The notes beneath the pieces were generated by a model that saw only the letters and a list, made by a program, of their open reading frames with translations, was not told the DNA's origin and did not search any database. From assembly GCA_020852965.1 (NCBI GenBank), contig JADYZV010000178.1, forward strand, positions 1 to 40,900: 40,900 nucleotides of DNA, given 5' to 3'. Below are positions 1-9,094 of this stretch, piece by piece. Position 1 is the first letter of the stretch, and each line of letters opens with the position of its first letter. Origin of the DNA: Pirellulaceae bacterium. GTDB taxonomy: Bacteria > Planctomycetota > Planctomycetia > Pirellulales > Pirellulaceae. The position numbers were made by a program, and so were the translations under genes.

Positions 1-49
1 AGTCCCTAACGGTCAACGATTCAATCGGACTCGTAACCTCGTCCACTAC
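1..49. repeat. REP-like family A element, cut by the window edge
   Basis: The right arm (GGACTCGTAACCTCGTCC then ACTAC, 27-49) and a loop (AACGGTCAACGATTCAAT) are present; the left arm would lie before base 1. The loop closely matches the loop of the complete copy at 38533-38616, so both derive from one element. No gene is seen between 1 and 232. Confidence 0.7.
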
Positions 50-232
50 AACCAACCCAAAAACCTAATAGGGTTGATGCACTAGGCAGCCCGCCGCTAG
101 GCAGCGGCCTGATTGTACTCTTGTATTTGGGTGGAATTCTGCGAGATTGGGGACTTTTCGGGAGGTTGGGGCAAGCGGAACTCGGATGCTCTGAAACTCG
201 CCTGCGCCTCGTTGACGAATCGGCCCATCGAC

Positions 233-1714
233 ATGACCGCTCAGCATAGCTTTCACGGCTACCAGACGGAAGGTTTCTACGACGAACTTTTCGACGAACA
301 TGGCAAGCCCCGACCTGGCGCAAAAGTTCTGCACGACTTCATCAACAGCTTCCAGCCGGGAGTGCTGCGTGAACGCCAAGAGGCGATTGAGCGTGCGCTG
401 CATCGCATGGGTATCACCTTCGCCGTTTATGGTGACGATAGCGGAACCGAGAAGATCTTTCCTTTCGACATCGTGCCGCGCATCGTCGAAGCCTACCAGT
501 GGAATCACATCGCGGCAGGCTTAAAGCAACGCATTCGCGCACTGAATCTATTCATTGACGACGTCTATCATAAGCAGTCCATTCTTAAAGATGGCGTCAT
601 TCCGACGGAGTTGGTTACCGGAGCGGAGTCGTTCCGAGCTCAGTGTGTAGGGATCACACCACCGCGCGGTATTTGGTGTCATATAACCGGCACCGACTTG
701 ATCCGCCATGACGATGGTGCCGTCTATGTGCTCGAAGACAATCTGCGCTGTCCTTCGGGAGTGTCGTATGTGTTGCAAAACCGCCTGCTGATGAAACGCA
801 GTTTTCCACAAGCATTCGCGGCCTCCAACGTACGTCCGGTCTTCAACTATGCAAGCCAGCTCTATGAAACGCTGGCCCACTTGGCACCACAGCATGTGGG
901 CAATGCACAAGTCGTCGTGCTCACGCCGGGCATATATAACTCGGCCTATTACGAACACTCGTTTCTGGCGCAGCAGATGGGCGTCGAACTGGTCGAAGGA
1001 CGCGACCTGGTGGTCAAGGATGGTTTCGTATACATGCGCATGACCGATGGATTCAAACGTGTCGACGTGATCTATCGTCGCATCGATGACAACTTCATCG
1101 ATCCGAAAGTGTTTCGCGCAGACTCGATGTTGGGTGTGCCTGGCTTGATGGAAGTTTATCGCAATGGTCGTGTCGCCTTGGCCAATGCGCCGGGGACTGG
1201 GATTGCGGACGACAAGGCAGTTTACGCTTATGTCCCCGACATGATTCACTATTACTTGAACGAAGAGCCGATCCTCCCCAACGTGCCTACCCTTATCTGC
1301 AGCCGTGAAGAGGATCGTAAATACGTACTGGCCAACTTGGACAAGCTGGTCGTCAAAGCGGCCAATGAAGCGGGCGGTTACGGCATGCTGATTGGCCCGC
1401 ATTCTACAGCCGAACAACAAGCCGAGTTTGCCAAACGCATCGAAGCACACCCGCGCAATTACATCGCTCAGCCGACGTTGTCTCTTTCTCGCGTACCGAC
1501 GATGGTCGGGGATCATTTCGAAGGCAGACACGTCGATTTGCGACCTTACATTCTCTACGGCAAAGACATTTGGGTCTTGCCTGGCGGGCTTACGCGAGTG
1601 GCCTTAAAGAAGGGCTCGTTGGTAGTCAATTCCTCGCAAGGTGGCGGGAGTAAGGATACGTGGGTGTTGGCTGATATTCCGGAGCAGGTCGCCGATGTGG
1701 AGGAGTCCCTATAA
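233..1714 (+). CDS. Circularly permuted ATP-grasp ligase (DUF404/DUF407, COG2308 type)
   Basis: Predicted ATP-dependent carboxylate-amine ligase, about 493 residues, the usual size for stand-alone members. The body from YDELFDEHGKPRPG through FPFDIVPRIV, VLEDNLRCPSGVSYVLQNR and PGIYNSAYYEHSFLA to the C-terminal KAANEAGGYGM loop (about residue 375) follows the family pattern. The Gly-rich loop and the basic residues around it are intact, so it should bind ATP. The frame is open upstream to 113, but homology starts only after the ATG at 233, so that start is preferred; no clear Shine-Dalgarno is seen. The stop overlaps the start of the alpha-E gene by one base (TAATG), implying translational coupling. 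In this family ATP-grasp, alpha-E and transglutaminase genes travel together and are thought to make or modify a peptide; the substrate is not known. Confidence 0.93.
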   Translation: MTAQHSFHGYQTEGFYDELFDEHGKPRPGAKVLHDFINSFQPGVLRERQEAIERALHRMGITFAVYGDDSGTEKIFPFDIVPRIVEAYQWNHIAAGLKQRIRALNLFIDDVYHKQSILKDGVIPTELVTGAESFRAQCVGITPPRGIWCHITGTDLIRHDDGAVYVLEDNLRCPSGVSYVLQNRLLMKRSFPQAFAASNVRPVFNYASQLYETLAHLAPQHVGNAQVVVLTPGIYNSAYYEHSFLAQQMGVELVEGRDLVVKDGFVYMRMTDGFKRVDVIYRRIDDNFIDPKVFRADSMLGVPGLMEVYRNGRVALANAPGTGIADDKAVYAYVPDMIHYYLNEEPILPNVPTLICSREEDRKYVLANLDKLVVKAANEAGGYGMLIGPHSTAEQQAEFAKRIEAHPRNYIAQPTLSLSRVPTMVGDHFEGRHVDLRPYILYGKDIWVLPGGLTRVALKKGSLVVNSSQGGGSKDTWVLADIPEQVADVEESL

Positions 1715-2730
1715 TGCTGAGCCGAGTTGCCGATTCGATTTATTGGATGTCGCGCTACGTCGAACGAGCCGAGAACCTGGCCCGTTTCGTGGACGTTACG
1801 TTCAACTTGATTCTCGATCAACCCAACATGGCGGCGAGCCAATGGGAACCGCTGGTATCCATCACCGGAGATGAAGAGTATTTTTCTAAAGAGTACGGTC
1901 AAGCGACGCAAGATAATGTGATTCAGTTCCTGGTATTCGATACCAAATACAGCGGCTCGATCATCTCTTGCCTGAGTCAAGCGCGTGAGAATGCCCGCAC
2001 GGTTCGCGAAGCCATTTCGTCCGAAGCCTGGGAGCAGATCAACAGCTTTTATCACAAAGTTCGCACGGCGTCGGTCGTCAGTACATCGAGCCACTCCACG
2101 CCAGAGTTCTTCGACACGGTTCGGGAACAAAGCCAACTTTTCAACGGCATTCTCGATGCCACGCTGTCGCAGGCCAGTGGCTGGCACTTTTCCAATCTAG
2201 GGCGATTGCTCGAACGGGCCGACAAGACCAGCCGTATCTTGGACGTAAAGTACTACACGTTGTTGCCGCGCGTCAACGATGTGGGGACCACCGTCGACGA
2301 CTTGCAGTGGTCAAGCGTGCTGCGCTCGGTGTCTGGCTTCGAGACGTTCCGCAAGCAGTTTCATACGATCACCGTGCATCGTGTGGTCGAGTTCCTAGTG
2401 CTCGACCGTTACTTCCCACGCTCGGTGCAGTTTTGCGTCGATCGCGCCGACGATTCGTTGCACGCCATTTCCGGTTCGCCGCTGAACACTTATCAGAATC
2501 CCGCCGAACAACGCTTGGGACGCCTCAAGGCCGAACTGGCCTATGCAGATGTACAGAGTATCGTCAACCAAGGCTTGCATGAATTCATTGACGATCTACA
2601 AATCAAGCTCAACGATGTAGCCAGCGCCATCTCCAATACTTTTTTCGCCCTGCGCCCCGTCGCAAACAGCCAAAGCCAGACTTTGAGCACTACGGTGCAA
2701 GGACAAACGCAATCGCAAACACGAATGTGA
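1714..2730 (+). CDS. Alpha-E domain protein (DUF403)
   Basis: All-alpha protein of 338 residues, the standard length for a single alpha-E domain. The N-terminus MLSRVADSIYWMSRYVERAE is the family signature, with conserved Arg and Glu residues. The closing part (VVEFLVLDRYFPRSVQFCVD) also fits. The alpha-E domain is rich in charged helices, its activity has never been shown, and it always sits beside or is fused to the permuted ATP-grasp ligase. Here it overlaps that gene by one base. The last 25 residues are Gln/Ser/Thr-rich and look like a disordered tail. The domain occurs again, fused, in the protein at 6512-9094. Confidence 0.93.
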   Translation: MLSRVADSIYWMSRYVERAENLARFVDVTFNLILDQPNMAASQWEPLVSITGDEEYFSKEYGQATQDNVIQFLVFDTKYSGSIISCLSQARENARTVREAISSEAWEQINSFYHKVRTASVVSTSSHSTPEFFDTVREQSQLFNGILDATLSQASGWHFSNLGRLLERADKTSRILDVKYYTLLPRVNDVGTTVDDLQWSSVLRSVSGFETFRKQFHTITVHRVVEFLVLDRYFPRSVQFCVDRADDSLHAISGSPLNTYQNPAEQRLGRLKAELAYADVQSIVNQGLHEFIDDLQIKLNDVASAISNTFFALRPVANSQSQTLSTTVQGQTQSQTRM

Positions 2731-2746
2731 GTCTGCTAGCCGCAAT

Positions 2747-2861
2747 GTAGCGGACGAGGCAACGAGTCCCTGAGTCTTACTGAATCAAACGGACTACGCT
2801 AAATGCGGACTCGTAACCTCGTCCACTACGCACTTTAGGGACTCGTAACCTCGTCCACTAC
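2747..2861. repeat. REP-like family A cluster
   Basis: A degenerate left arm (GCGGACGAGGCAACGAGTCC, 2750-2769) is followed by two direct copies of the right arm GGACTCGTAACCTCGTCC plus ACTAC, ending near 2830 and 2861. It fills most of the 187-base gap between the alpha-E gene and the next gene. Stem-forming arms could also attenuate read-through into 2918-6364; that role is inference. Confidence 0.8.
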
Positions 2862-2917
2862 AACAAATTGCACCATAATTCAATTCAGTTTTTTAGCTTA
2901 GCATCGGCTCATCCTCT

Positions 2918-5900
2918 ATGACTATTCGCGTCGCGCTCAATCACTTGACACGCTATCGCTACGACCAGTTGGCGACCATCCATCCGCAGGTCATACGCTT
3001 GAGACCGGCACCGCATTGCCGCACCCCCGTGCATAGCTATTCTCTCAAAGTGCAACCGGCCAATCACTTCGTCAACTGGCAACAGGACCCGCACGGCAAC
3101 TTTCTAGCTCGCTTTGTGTTTCCTGAAAAGGCGCGGAGCCTAGAAATCCAAGTCGACCTGGTAGTCGACATGACGGTCATCAACCCTTTCGACTTTTTTA
3201 TCGAAGAGTCGGCAACCAGCTTTCCGTTCAGCTACGAGCCTTGGCTGGCCGCCGAGCTAAAGCCCTATCTCGATACATCGGCCAGTACGCCCGCATTGAC
3301 CAAGTATGTGGGCCAAGTTCGCGAGCGCGCGCTGACTCGATCCGAGATGGGGACGACCGATTTTTTGGTCGCTGTCAATCAAGCGATTCAGCAAGATATC
3401 AGCTACAGCATTCGGCTCGAACCAGGGGTTCAAACGGCAGAGGAATCGCTCACGCTGCGCAGCGGATCCTGCCGTGATTCGGCTTGGCTGTTAGTGCAGG
3501 TTCTGCGAACACTAGGCTTGGCCGCCAGGTTCGTCTCGGGCTATTTGATTCAGTTGACAGCGGATATCGAGAGTCTGGATGGCCCCGCTGGTCCCACAGC
3601 CGACTTCACCGATCTGCACGCTTGGACGGAGGTCTTTCTACCTGGCGCCGGTTGGATTGGGCTCGATCCTACCTCGGGCTTACTCACCAGCGAGGGACAC
3701 ATTCCGCTGGCGGCCACCCCCGATCCTGTCTCAGCAGCCCCGATCACCGGCTCCATTGAAAAGTGCGAAGTCGAGTTTGATTTCGGCATGACGATCACGC
3801 GCATCCACGAAGACCCGCGTGTGACCAAGCCCTATACGCGGGAGCAGTGGGCCAGTATCGATGCCGTGGGCCAAGCCGTCGATCAGCGTTTGACTAGCGG
3901 TGATGTGCGTTTGACGATGGGCGGCGAGCCAACGTTTGTATCGATTGACGATATGGAAGGAGATGAATGGACGACGGCTGCGGTGGGCGAGAACAAACGT
4001 CAGTTATCGGAAACACTGATCAAACGCTTGCGTGAGCGCTTCACCACGGGCGGACTGCTACACTACGGTCAAGGGAAATGGTATCCGGGTGAATCGTTGC
4101 CACGCTGGTCGCTGGCCTGCTTCTGGCGCACCGATGGCCAAGCGATTTGGCAGGACGATTCATTGATTGCGGACACCGACGAAGATCATGGACTAAACGC
4201 CGAAGACGCAGAAATATTTCTGCACGCCTTGGCGGACAAGTTGAATGTCGAGCAGAGCTATATTGTCCCCGCCTTCGAGGACGTTGCTCACTTCTTGGTC
4301 CGCGAGCGGCAATTGCCGGTCAACGTCGACCCCACCGACCCCAAGCTCAAGGATCCGGAAGAGCGCTCGCGTTTGGTACGTGTGTTTCAACAAGGGATGA
4401 ATACACCGGTTGGTTACGTATTGCCCCTACGGCGTCAATGGTGGCAAGCTCGGCCACGCTGGACCAGCGGCCCTTGGCCAGTCCGCGCGAACCAACTGTT
4501 TTTGCTTCCGGGGGATTCGCCAATCGGCCTGCGTTTGCCGCTCGATTCACTCCCCTATGCTGCCGACGGTCCTAGCGATCCGCTGCGCTCGATCGACCCC
4601 ATGGCGCCCGTTTCGGATTTGCCGGCGCCCAATCAACCACAGCAACTCTCGATCGCTGTCGAGAACGCTCCGCAACCACAGCCCCTGCGACCTCAACGCT
4701 TGAGTGTCTCCAACACGGCAATCGTAGAGAAACTGCGTCAAGTGGCTGCGGACCGTCCGCACTTTGATCGCACACCTCCGCGATTGCGCTTGGCTGGCGA
4801 ACTGGTACGCGAACCATCTCCGGTCGCACCCGAGACAGTTCCAGCCGACAAGGTCATTCGAACTTCGTTGTGTGTCGAGGCGCGCGGCGGAAATTTGTTT
4901 GTCTTCATGCCACCAGTCGAACGGGTGGAAGATTATCTGGATTTAATTGCGGCTGTTGAGGCTACCGCCAGCGATTTGCAAGTCGCTGTGGTGGTCGAAG
5001 GCTATCAGCCTCCATCGGACCCGCGGCTGAACGTATTGAAAGTCACTCCCGATCCGGGCGTAATCGAAGTCAACACGCATCCGTCGGCCAGTTGGCAAGA
5101 GTTGGTCGACACGACGCGAACGCTGTACGAAGAAGCGCGGCTGACTCGTTTGGGAACAGAAAAATTCGATTTGGATGGCAAGCACACGGGTACCGGTGGC
5201 GGCAATCACATTGTGCTTGGCGGAGCGCATCCGAGCGACAGCCCCTTTTTGCGCCGCCCCGATGTGCTCAAGAGTCTACTGGGCTATTGGATCAACCATC
5301 CATCGCTGTCGTATCTATTCTGTGGACGATTCATCGGGCCTACCAGCCAAGCGCCGCGCGTGGACGAGGGTCGGCGCGATGCGCTATACGAGCTGGAGAT
5401 GGCTTTCGCGCAGGTCCCACCACGCGGCGAGGATTGCCCAGCTTGGTTGGTCGATCGCCTGTTTCGAAATCTGCTCGTCGACATGACGGGCAACACGCAT
5501 CGCGCCGAGTTCTGCATCGACAAACTCTATTCGCCTGACAGTAGTAGTGGTCGCCTGGGATTAGTTGAACTGCGCGGCTTCGAAATGCCGCCCCATCCAG
5601 AGATGAGTCTTACGCAGCAGTTGCTGATTCGCAGCCTGGTTGCCGCGTTTTGGGAGACCCCGTACGACGAGCCGATCATCGAGTGGGGGACGACGCTGCA
5701 TGATCGCTTTATGTTGCCCCACTTTGTATGGGACGATTTCAACTACGTGCTCGGCGATTTGTCGCGCCGCGGAGTACAGTTAGATCCCGCCTGGTTTGCT
5801 GCGCACTATGAGTTCCGCTTTCCACTTATCGGTGAGCTGCACAGCGATCAATTGTGGATCGAACTTCGCTCGGCCATCGAACCGTGGTACGTGCTGGGCG

Positions 5901-6364
5901 AGGAGCCGGCGGGAGGTGGCATGGCGCGCTATGTCGACTCGTCGGTCGAACGGCTGCAAGTGAAGGTGCGTGGTCTGATCGACCATCGTCACGCGATAAC
6001 TTGCAACGGCAGACGTTTGCCGCTGCATCCCACCGGATCGGCCGGCGAATTCGCCTGCGGCGTGCGTTACCGCGCGTGGCAGCCGCCGAGTTGCCTACAT
6101 CCAACGATTCCAGTCCATACACCCCTTACCTTCGATATAATCGACACCTCGGCGGGGCGCTCCTTGGACGGATGCTGCTATTATGTTTCACATCCGGCAG
6201 GGCGAACATACGAAACATTCCCTATCAATGCGGCGGAAGCGGAAGCGCGACGGTCGGCTCGCTTTTTTCGTATTGGCCATACGCCTGGAGCGATTAAAAT
6301 ACCAAGCACGGAAATGAACTCCTCGTTTCCAATGACTCTCGATCTGCGCCGCGCGCCCAGGTAG
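2918..6364 (+). CDS. Transglutaminase-like protease fused to DUF2126 putative amidoligase
   Basis: Large two-enzyme protein of 1148 residues, normal for this fusion. Residues about 1-290 hold the bacterial transglutaminase N-domain (MTIRVALNHLTRYRYDQL) and a papain-fold core with Cys185 (SGSCRDSAWLL), His234 (DLHAWTEVFLPG) and Asp250 (GLDPTSGLL), a complete triad. From about residue 325 (LTMGGEPTFVSIDDMEG) to near the end is DUF2126, a predicted glutamine-synthetase-like amidoligase. PGVIEVNTHPSASW and the Gly/His motif GTGGGNHIVLGG are the visible ligase-like signatures. A Pro/Gln-rich linker lies near residues 560-610. No signal peptide is visible, so it is probably cytoplasmic. Together with the two genes upstream this gives ligase, helical partner and peptidase/amidase in one group. 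The start has no clear Shine-Dalgarno. Confidence 0.93.
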   Translation: MTIRVALNHLTRYRYDQLATIHPQVIRLRPAPHCRTPVHSYSLKVQPANHFVNWQQDPHGNFLARFVFPEKARSLEIQVDLVVDMTVINPFDFFIEESATSFPFSYEPWLAAELKPYLDTSASTPALTKYVGQVRERALTRSEMGTTDFLVAVNQAIQQDISYSIRLEPGVQTAEESLTLRSGSCRDSAWLLVQVLRTLGLAARFVSGYLIQLTADIESLDGPAGPTADFTDLHAWTEVFLPGAGWIGLDPTSGLLTSEGHIPLAATPDPVSAAPITGSIEKCEVEFDFGMTITRIHEDPRVTKPYTREQWASIDAVGQAVDQRLTSGDVRLTMGGEPTFVSIDDMEGDEWTTAAVGENKRQLSETLIKRLRERFTTGGLLHYGQGKWYPGESLPRWSLACFWRTDGQAIWQDDSLIADTDEDHGLNAEDAEIFLHALADKLNVEQSYIVPAFEDVAHFLVRERQLPVNVDPTDPKLKDPEERSRLVRVFQQGMNTPVGYVLPLRRQWWQARPRWTSGPWPVRANQLFLLPGDSPIGLRLPLDSLPYAADGPSDPLRSIDPMAPVSDLPAPNQPQQLSIAVENAPQPQPLRPQRLSVSNTAIVEKLRQVAADRPHFDRTPPRLRLAGELVREPSPVAPETVPADKVIRTSLCVEARGGNLFVFMPPVERVEDYLDLIAAVEATASDLQVAVVVEGYQPPSDPRLNVLKVTPDPGVIEVNTHPSASWQELVDTTRTLYEEARLTRLGTEKFDLDGKHTGTGGGNHIVLGGAHPSDSPFLRRPDVLKSLLGYWINHPSLSYLFCGRFIGPTSQAPRVDEGRRDALYELEMAFAQVPPRGEDCPAWLVDRLFRNLLVDMTGNTHRAEFCIDKLYSPDSSSGRLGLVELRGFEMPPHPEMSLTQQLLIRSLVAAFWETPYDEPIIEWGTTLHDRFMLPHFVWDDFNYVLGDLSRRGVQLDPAWFAAHYEFRFPLIGELHSDQLWIELRSAIEPWYVLGEEPAGGGMARYVDSSVERLQVKVRGLIDHRHAITCNGRRLPLHPTGSAGEFACGVRYRAWQPPSCLHPTIPVHTPLTFDIIDTSAGRSLDGCCYYVSHPAGRTYETFPINAAEAEARRSARFFRIGHTPGAIKIPSTEMNSSFPMTLDLRRAPR

Positions 6365-6371
6365 GGCGTCA

Positions 6372-6395
6372 GGGACTCGTAACCTCGTCCACTAC
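6372..6395. repeat. Single arm of REP-like family A
   Basis: One copy of the right arm (GGGACTCGTAACCTCGTCC then ACTAC) lies eight bases after the stop of the transglutaminase/DUF2126 gene. No opposing arm is found nearby, so this is a solo half element. Confidence 0.75.
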
Positions 6396-6408
6396 GGTTA
6401 CCAGTGGT

Positions 6409-6432
6409 GAACCATTGTTCCAACAATGGTTC
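6409..6432. promoter_or_regulatory. Operator-like palindrome upstream of the second ligase gene
   Basis: Two perfect 11-base arms, GAACCATTGTT and AACAATGGTTC, are separated by CC. The frame of the next gene is open through this site from a GTG at 6404, but family homology begins only after about 6540. The palindrome is therefore more likely leader DNA than coding. It could bind a dimeric regulator; no T-tract follows, so a terminator role is less likely. Confidence 0.4.
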
Positions 6433-6475
6433 AGGGCATCGGCTTGCTTTACCCCGCAAAAACCCCATACAATTG

Positions 6476-6491
6476 GGGACAATTGTTCTAC
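6476..6491. promoter_or_regulatory. GGGACAAWTGTTCTAC motif, copy 1
   Basis: The motif GGGACAATTGTTCTAC sits about 20 bases before the probable start at 6512 and is followed by TTTTCAATAG. A near copy followed by AATAG lies before tmk at 37664. It resembles GAAC-N4-GTTC operator half-sites, but that similarity is weak and the role is inferred only from position. Confidence 0.25.
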
Positions 6492-6511
6492 TTTTCAATA
6501 GCGAATCAACT

Positions 6512-9094
6512 TTGGCAGATGGTCCTCAACTAGTTAATTCGCAAGCGGAGCAGTTCCGGCGCGTGCTGGCCGAATACCGGGCCACCGACAGCAGCTTCGA
6601 TGAGGCGGTAACGGCCGAGGGAGTACTGCGCCCCAGTTGGCAAGAGCTGTTTCAACATTTGGGTGGTCTGAGCTTCACGGAAGTGCATCGCCGCCTTGCT
6701 CAGGCACAGCATCAAATGGATATCGACGGGGTGGCCTTCAACCCCTACGACGCGCGTGGTGCGACGCGTCCCTGGAGTCTGGATGCGGTTCCATTAGTTT
6801 TGGAGCAAGCTGAGTGGAATCAGGTCGCACTAGGCCTTGAACAGCGTGCCAAATTGGCCGATCTATTGCTGCTCGATCTGCTCGGGCCACAAACGCTGCT
6901 GCACGAGAAGATTCTTCCACCCGAGGCGCTGTTTGCCCATCCGCGCTATTTTCCCGCCTATCACTCGCTGATCCCACGTCCCAAGCGTCATTTGCAGCTA
7001 TACGCCTCCGATTTAGCGCGCAGCCCCAGTGGTCAGTGGTGGGTGACCGCCGATCGCACGCGCTGTCCATTTGGTCTGGGGCATATCCTAGAGAACCGGC
7101 TGGTTTCGTCGCGCATGTTTCCCGTGCCTTTTGGCATGTGCAATGTGCGACGACTGGCACCGTTCTTCATCACGTTGCAACAAACCTTTCGTGAGTTAGC
7201 GCATCGCTATCGCGAGAATCCGCGAATTGCCATTTGGTCCAAAGGTCCTAAGAGCCGCGCCTATTTTGAGGACGCGTTTCTGGCGCGCTATCTGGGCTAT
7301 GCCTTGGTCGAAGGGGATGACTTGGCGGTACGCGATAACAAAGTCATGCTCAAGACGCTCGGCGGCCTGCTACCCGTTGAAGTGCTACTGCGCCGCGTCG
7401 AAGATCATCATTGCGATCCGGCCGAATTGTCAGGAGGCGAGAGCTATGGCGTTTCTGGATTGCTAGAAGTGATTCGCAATGGCCATGTGAGCGTCGGCAA
7501 TTCCATCGGAAGCGGCCTGGCCGAATCGCCGCTGCTGATGGCGTTCATGTCCAACATCTGTAAGCATTTCTTAGACCAAGATCTGCTGCTCCCCTCGCTG
7601 GCCACTTGGTGGTGCGGTCGCCCCGATGCGCTCAAATACGTGCTCAGCAATATCGATAAACTGACCGTTCGCCGCGCCTATCGTAGCGAAGACGAGCCCC
7701 CCTATCAGCCACGAGCCATGTCGGGAGAGGCCAAGGCGCGCTTGATCGAACGCATCAAAGCCGCGCCGGGAATGTACATCGGCCAAGAGCAGGTCAATCG
7801 ATCTACGGCTCCCGTGTGGGAGCAGGGACAATTGCAAGCCTGGTCACTGGCCCTTCGCGCTTTCCTGGTTGCCAAAGGAGACACGTACGAAACACTGCCG
7901 GGATCGTTAGCTCGCGTCTCGCCCGATCCAGACGTACTGCTCCATAACATGACCAGCGGCGAAAAGAGCCAAGACGTGTGGATCGTCTCCAACCAACCTA
8001 TATCGCCCGTCTCGCTGCTGAGTGTCGCCAGTGCCCAGGTCGAGCTGAAACGTGGTGGCGCCGAATTACCCAGCCGAGCGGCTGACAATCTGTTCTGGCT
8101 GGGACGCAATGTGGAACGTGCCGAGCAGTTGACGCGGTTGGTACGCATCACCCTACAACAACTGACCAGTGGCGAAGCGGTCGAATCGGCCGCCTCTGGA
8201 TTGGCCTACGCCTGCCAACAAGCCAAACAGCTCTCCAGCGAAAAGAAAATACCCAGCAGTCGTGCCGCCCTGGCCCGGCAACTCGTAGTGAACGTATTGA
8301 ACCCTGATGACATCTACTCACTGCGTAACGTTGTTCGCGCTGCCCACGACTCGGCTATGAAAGTTCGCGATCGTATCGCGCTGGACATACTGCGCGCGAT
8401 CAATGACCTGCGTGTCATTTTCGAAGCCAACCTGTCGAGCGAAGAAGTGGCCGCTACGGAAATGGTTAGCGCACTCGATCTGGCCCTGACGTCGTTGAAT
8501 GCCATCAGCGGCTTGGCCAGCGAAAGCATGACTCGTACTCAAGGCTGGCGGTTTCTCGACTTGGGCCGGCGGTTAGAAAGGGCCTATCAGACCGCGCGCA
8601 CCATTCGCAGCCTGATCCCACTTCAAGCTAGTGGGGTAGACTCGACTCGGGCACTCGAATACCTATTGCAAATCTGCGATAGTTTTATGACCTATCGCAA
8701 TCGTTATCTGGCCAATATGCAATTGGCGGCAGTACTCGATCTGTTGGTGACCGACGATACCAATCCGCGCTCAATCGCCTATCAACTGCAGTTAATCCAC
8801 CAGCACGTCGAGCAATTGCCGCGCCCCGATACGCAGGCGGGTATGACGCCCGAGCAGCGTTTGGCACTTTCACAATACAACGCAGTCCGCTTGAGCGACG
8901 TGCATGAGTTGGCGGCTAAAGACAATCGCAGCGAACTGTCGTCGCTGCACAAGGTGCTCAATCGAATGCTGGAGAAACTGCCCGAATTGTCCGACGCGAT
9001 CAGCGGTCGCTTCTTGATTCATGCGGGCTTGCAACGGCATTTGGCCAGTGCGAGCATTGCTGAGAATCCGAATCCAGGAGGGATGCAGGCATGA
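6512..9094 (+). CDS. Fused permuted ATP-grasp ligase and alpha-E protein
   Basis: Second version of the ligase system, with ATP-grasp (about residues 1-500) and alpha-E (about 520-840, starting LPSRAADNLFWLGRNVERAE) in one chain. The ATP-grasp half keeps the family's RPWSLDAVPLV, DRTRCPFGLGHILENRLV and GPKSRAYFEDAFLARYLG motifs. Where the stand-alone ligase has KAANEAGGYGM, this one reads TVRRAYRSEDEPPYQP, so the Gly-rich loop is absent and nucleotide binding or substrate may differ. The frame is open from a GTG at 6404, but those extra 36 residues cover a palindrome and a promoter-like stretch. The TTG at 6512 is preferred, giving about 860 residues. The stop overlaps the next start (ATGA, 9091-9094), so the two are surely co-expressed. 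Confidence 0.88.
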   Translation: MADGPQLVNSQAEQFRRVLAEYRATDSSFDEAVTAEGVLRPSWQELFQHLGGLSFTEVHRRLAQAQHQMDIDGVAFNPYDARGATRPWSLDAVPLVLEQAEWNQVALGLEQRAKLADLLLLDLLGPQTLLHEKILPPEALFAHPRYFPAYHSLIPRPKRHLQLYASDLARSPSGQWWVTADRTRCPFGLGHILENRLVSSRMFPVPFGMCNVRRLAPFFITLQQTFRELAHRYRENPRIAIWSKGPKSRAYFEDAFLARYLGYALVEGDDLAVRDNKVMLKTLGGLLPVEVLLRRVEDHHCDPAELSGGESYGVSGLLEVIRNGHVSVGNSIGSGLAESPLLMAFMSNICKHFLDQDLLLPSLATWWCGRPDALKYVLSNIDKLTVRRAYRSEDEPPYQPRAMSGEAKARLIERIKAAPGMYIGQEQVNRSTAPVWEQGQLQAWSLALRAFLVAKGDTYETLPGSLARVSPDPDVLLHNMTSGEKSQDVWIVSNQPISPVSLLSVASAQVELKRGGAELPSRAADNLFWLGRNVERAEQLTRLVRITLQQLTSGEAVESAASGLAYACQQAKQLSSEKKIPSSRAALARQLVVNVLNPDDIYSLRNVVRAAHDSAMKVRDRIALDILRAINDLRVIFEANLSSEEVAATEMVSALDLALTSLNAISGLASESMTRTQGWRFLDLGRRLERAYQTARTIRSLIPLQASGVDSTRALEYLLQICDSFMTYRNRYLANMQLAAVLDLLVTDDTNPRSIAYQLQLIHQHVEQLPRPDTQAGMTPEQRLALSQYNAVRLSDVHELAAKDNRSELSSLHKVLNRMLEKLPELSDAISGRFLIHAGLQRHLASASIAENPNPGGMQA

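Noticed and set aside
548-1531. Long minus-strand open frame (327 codons)
   Set aside because: It is antisense to the ATP-grasp gene, His/Arg-rich without motifs, and results from codon bias of the real gene.
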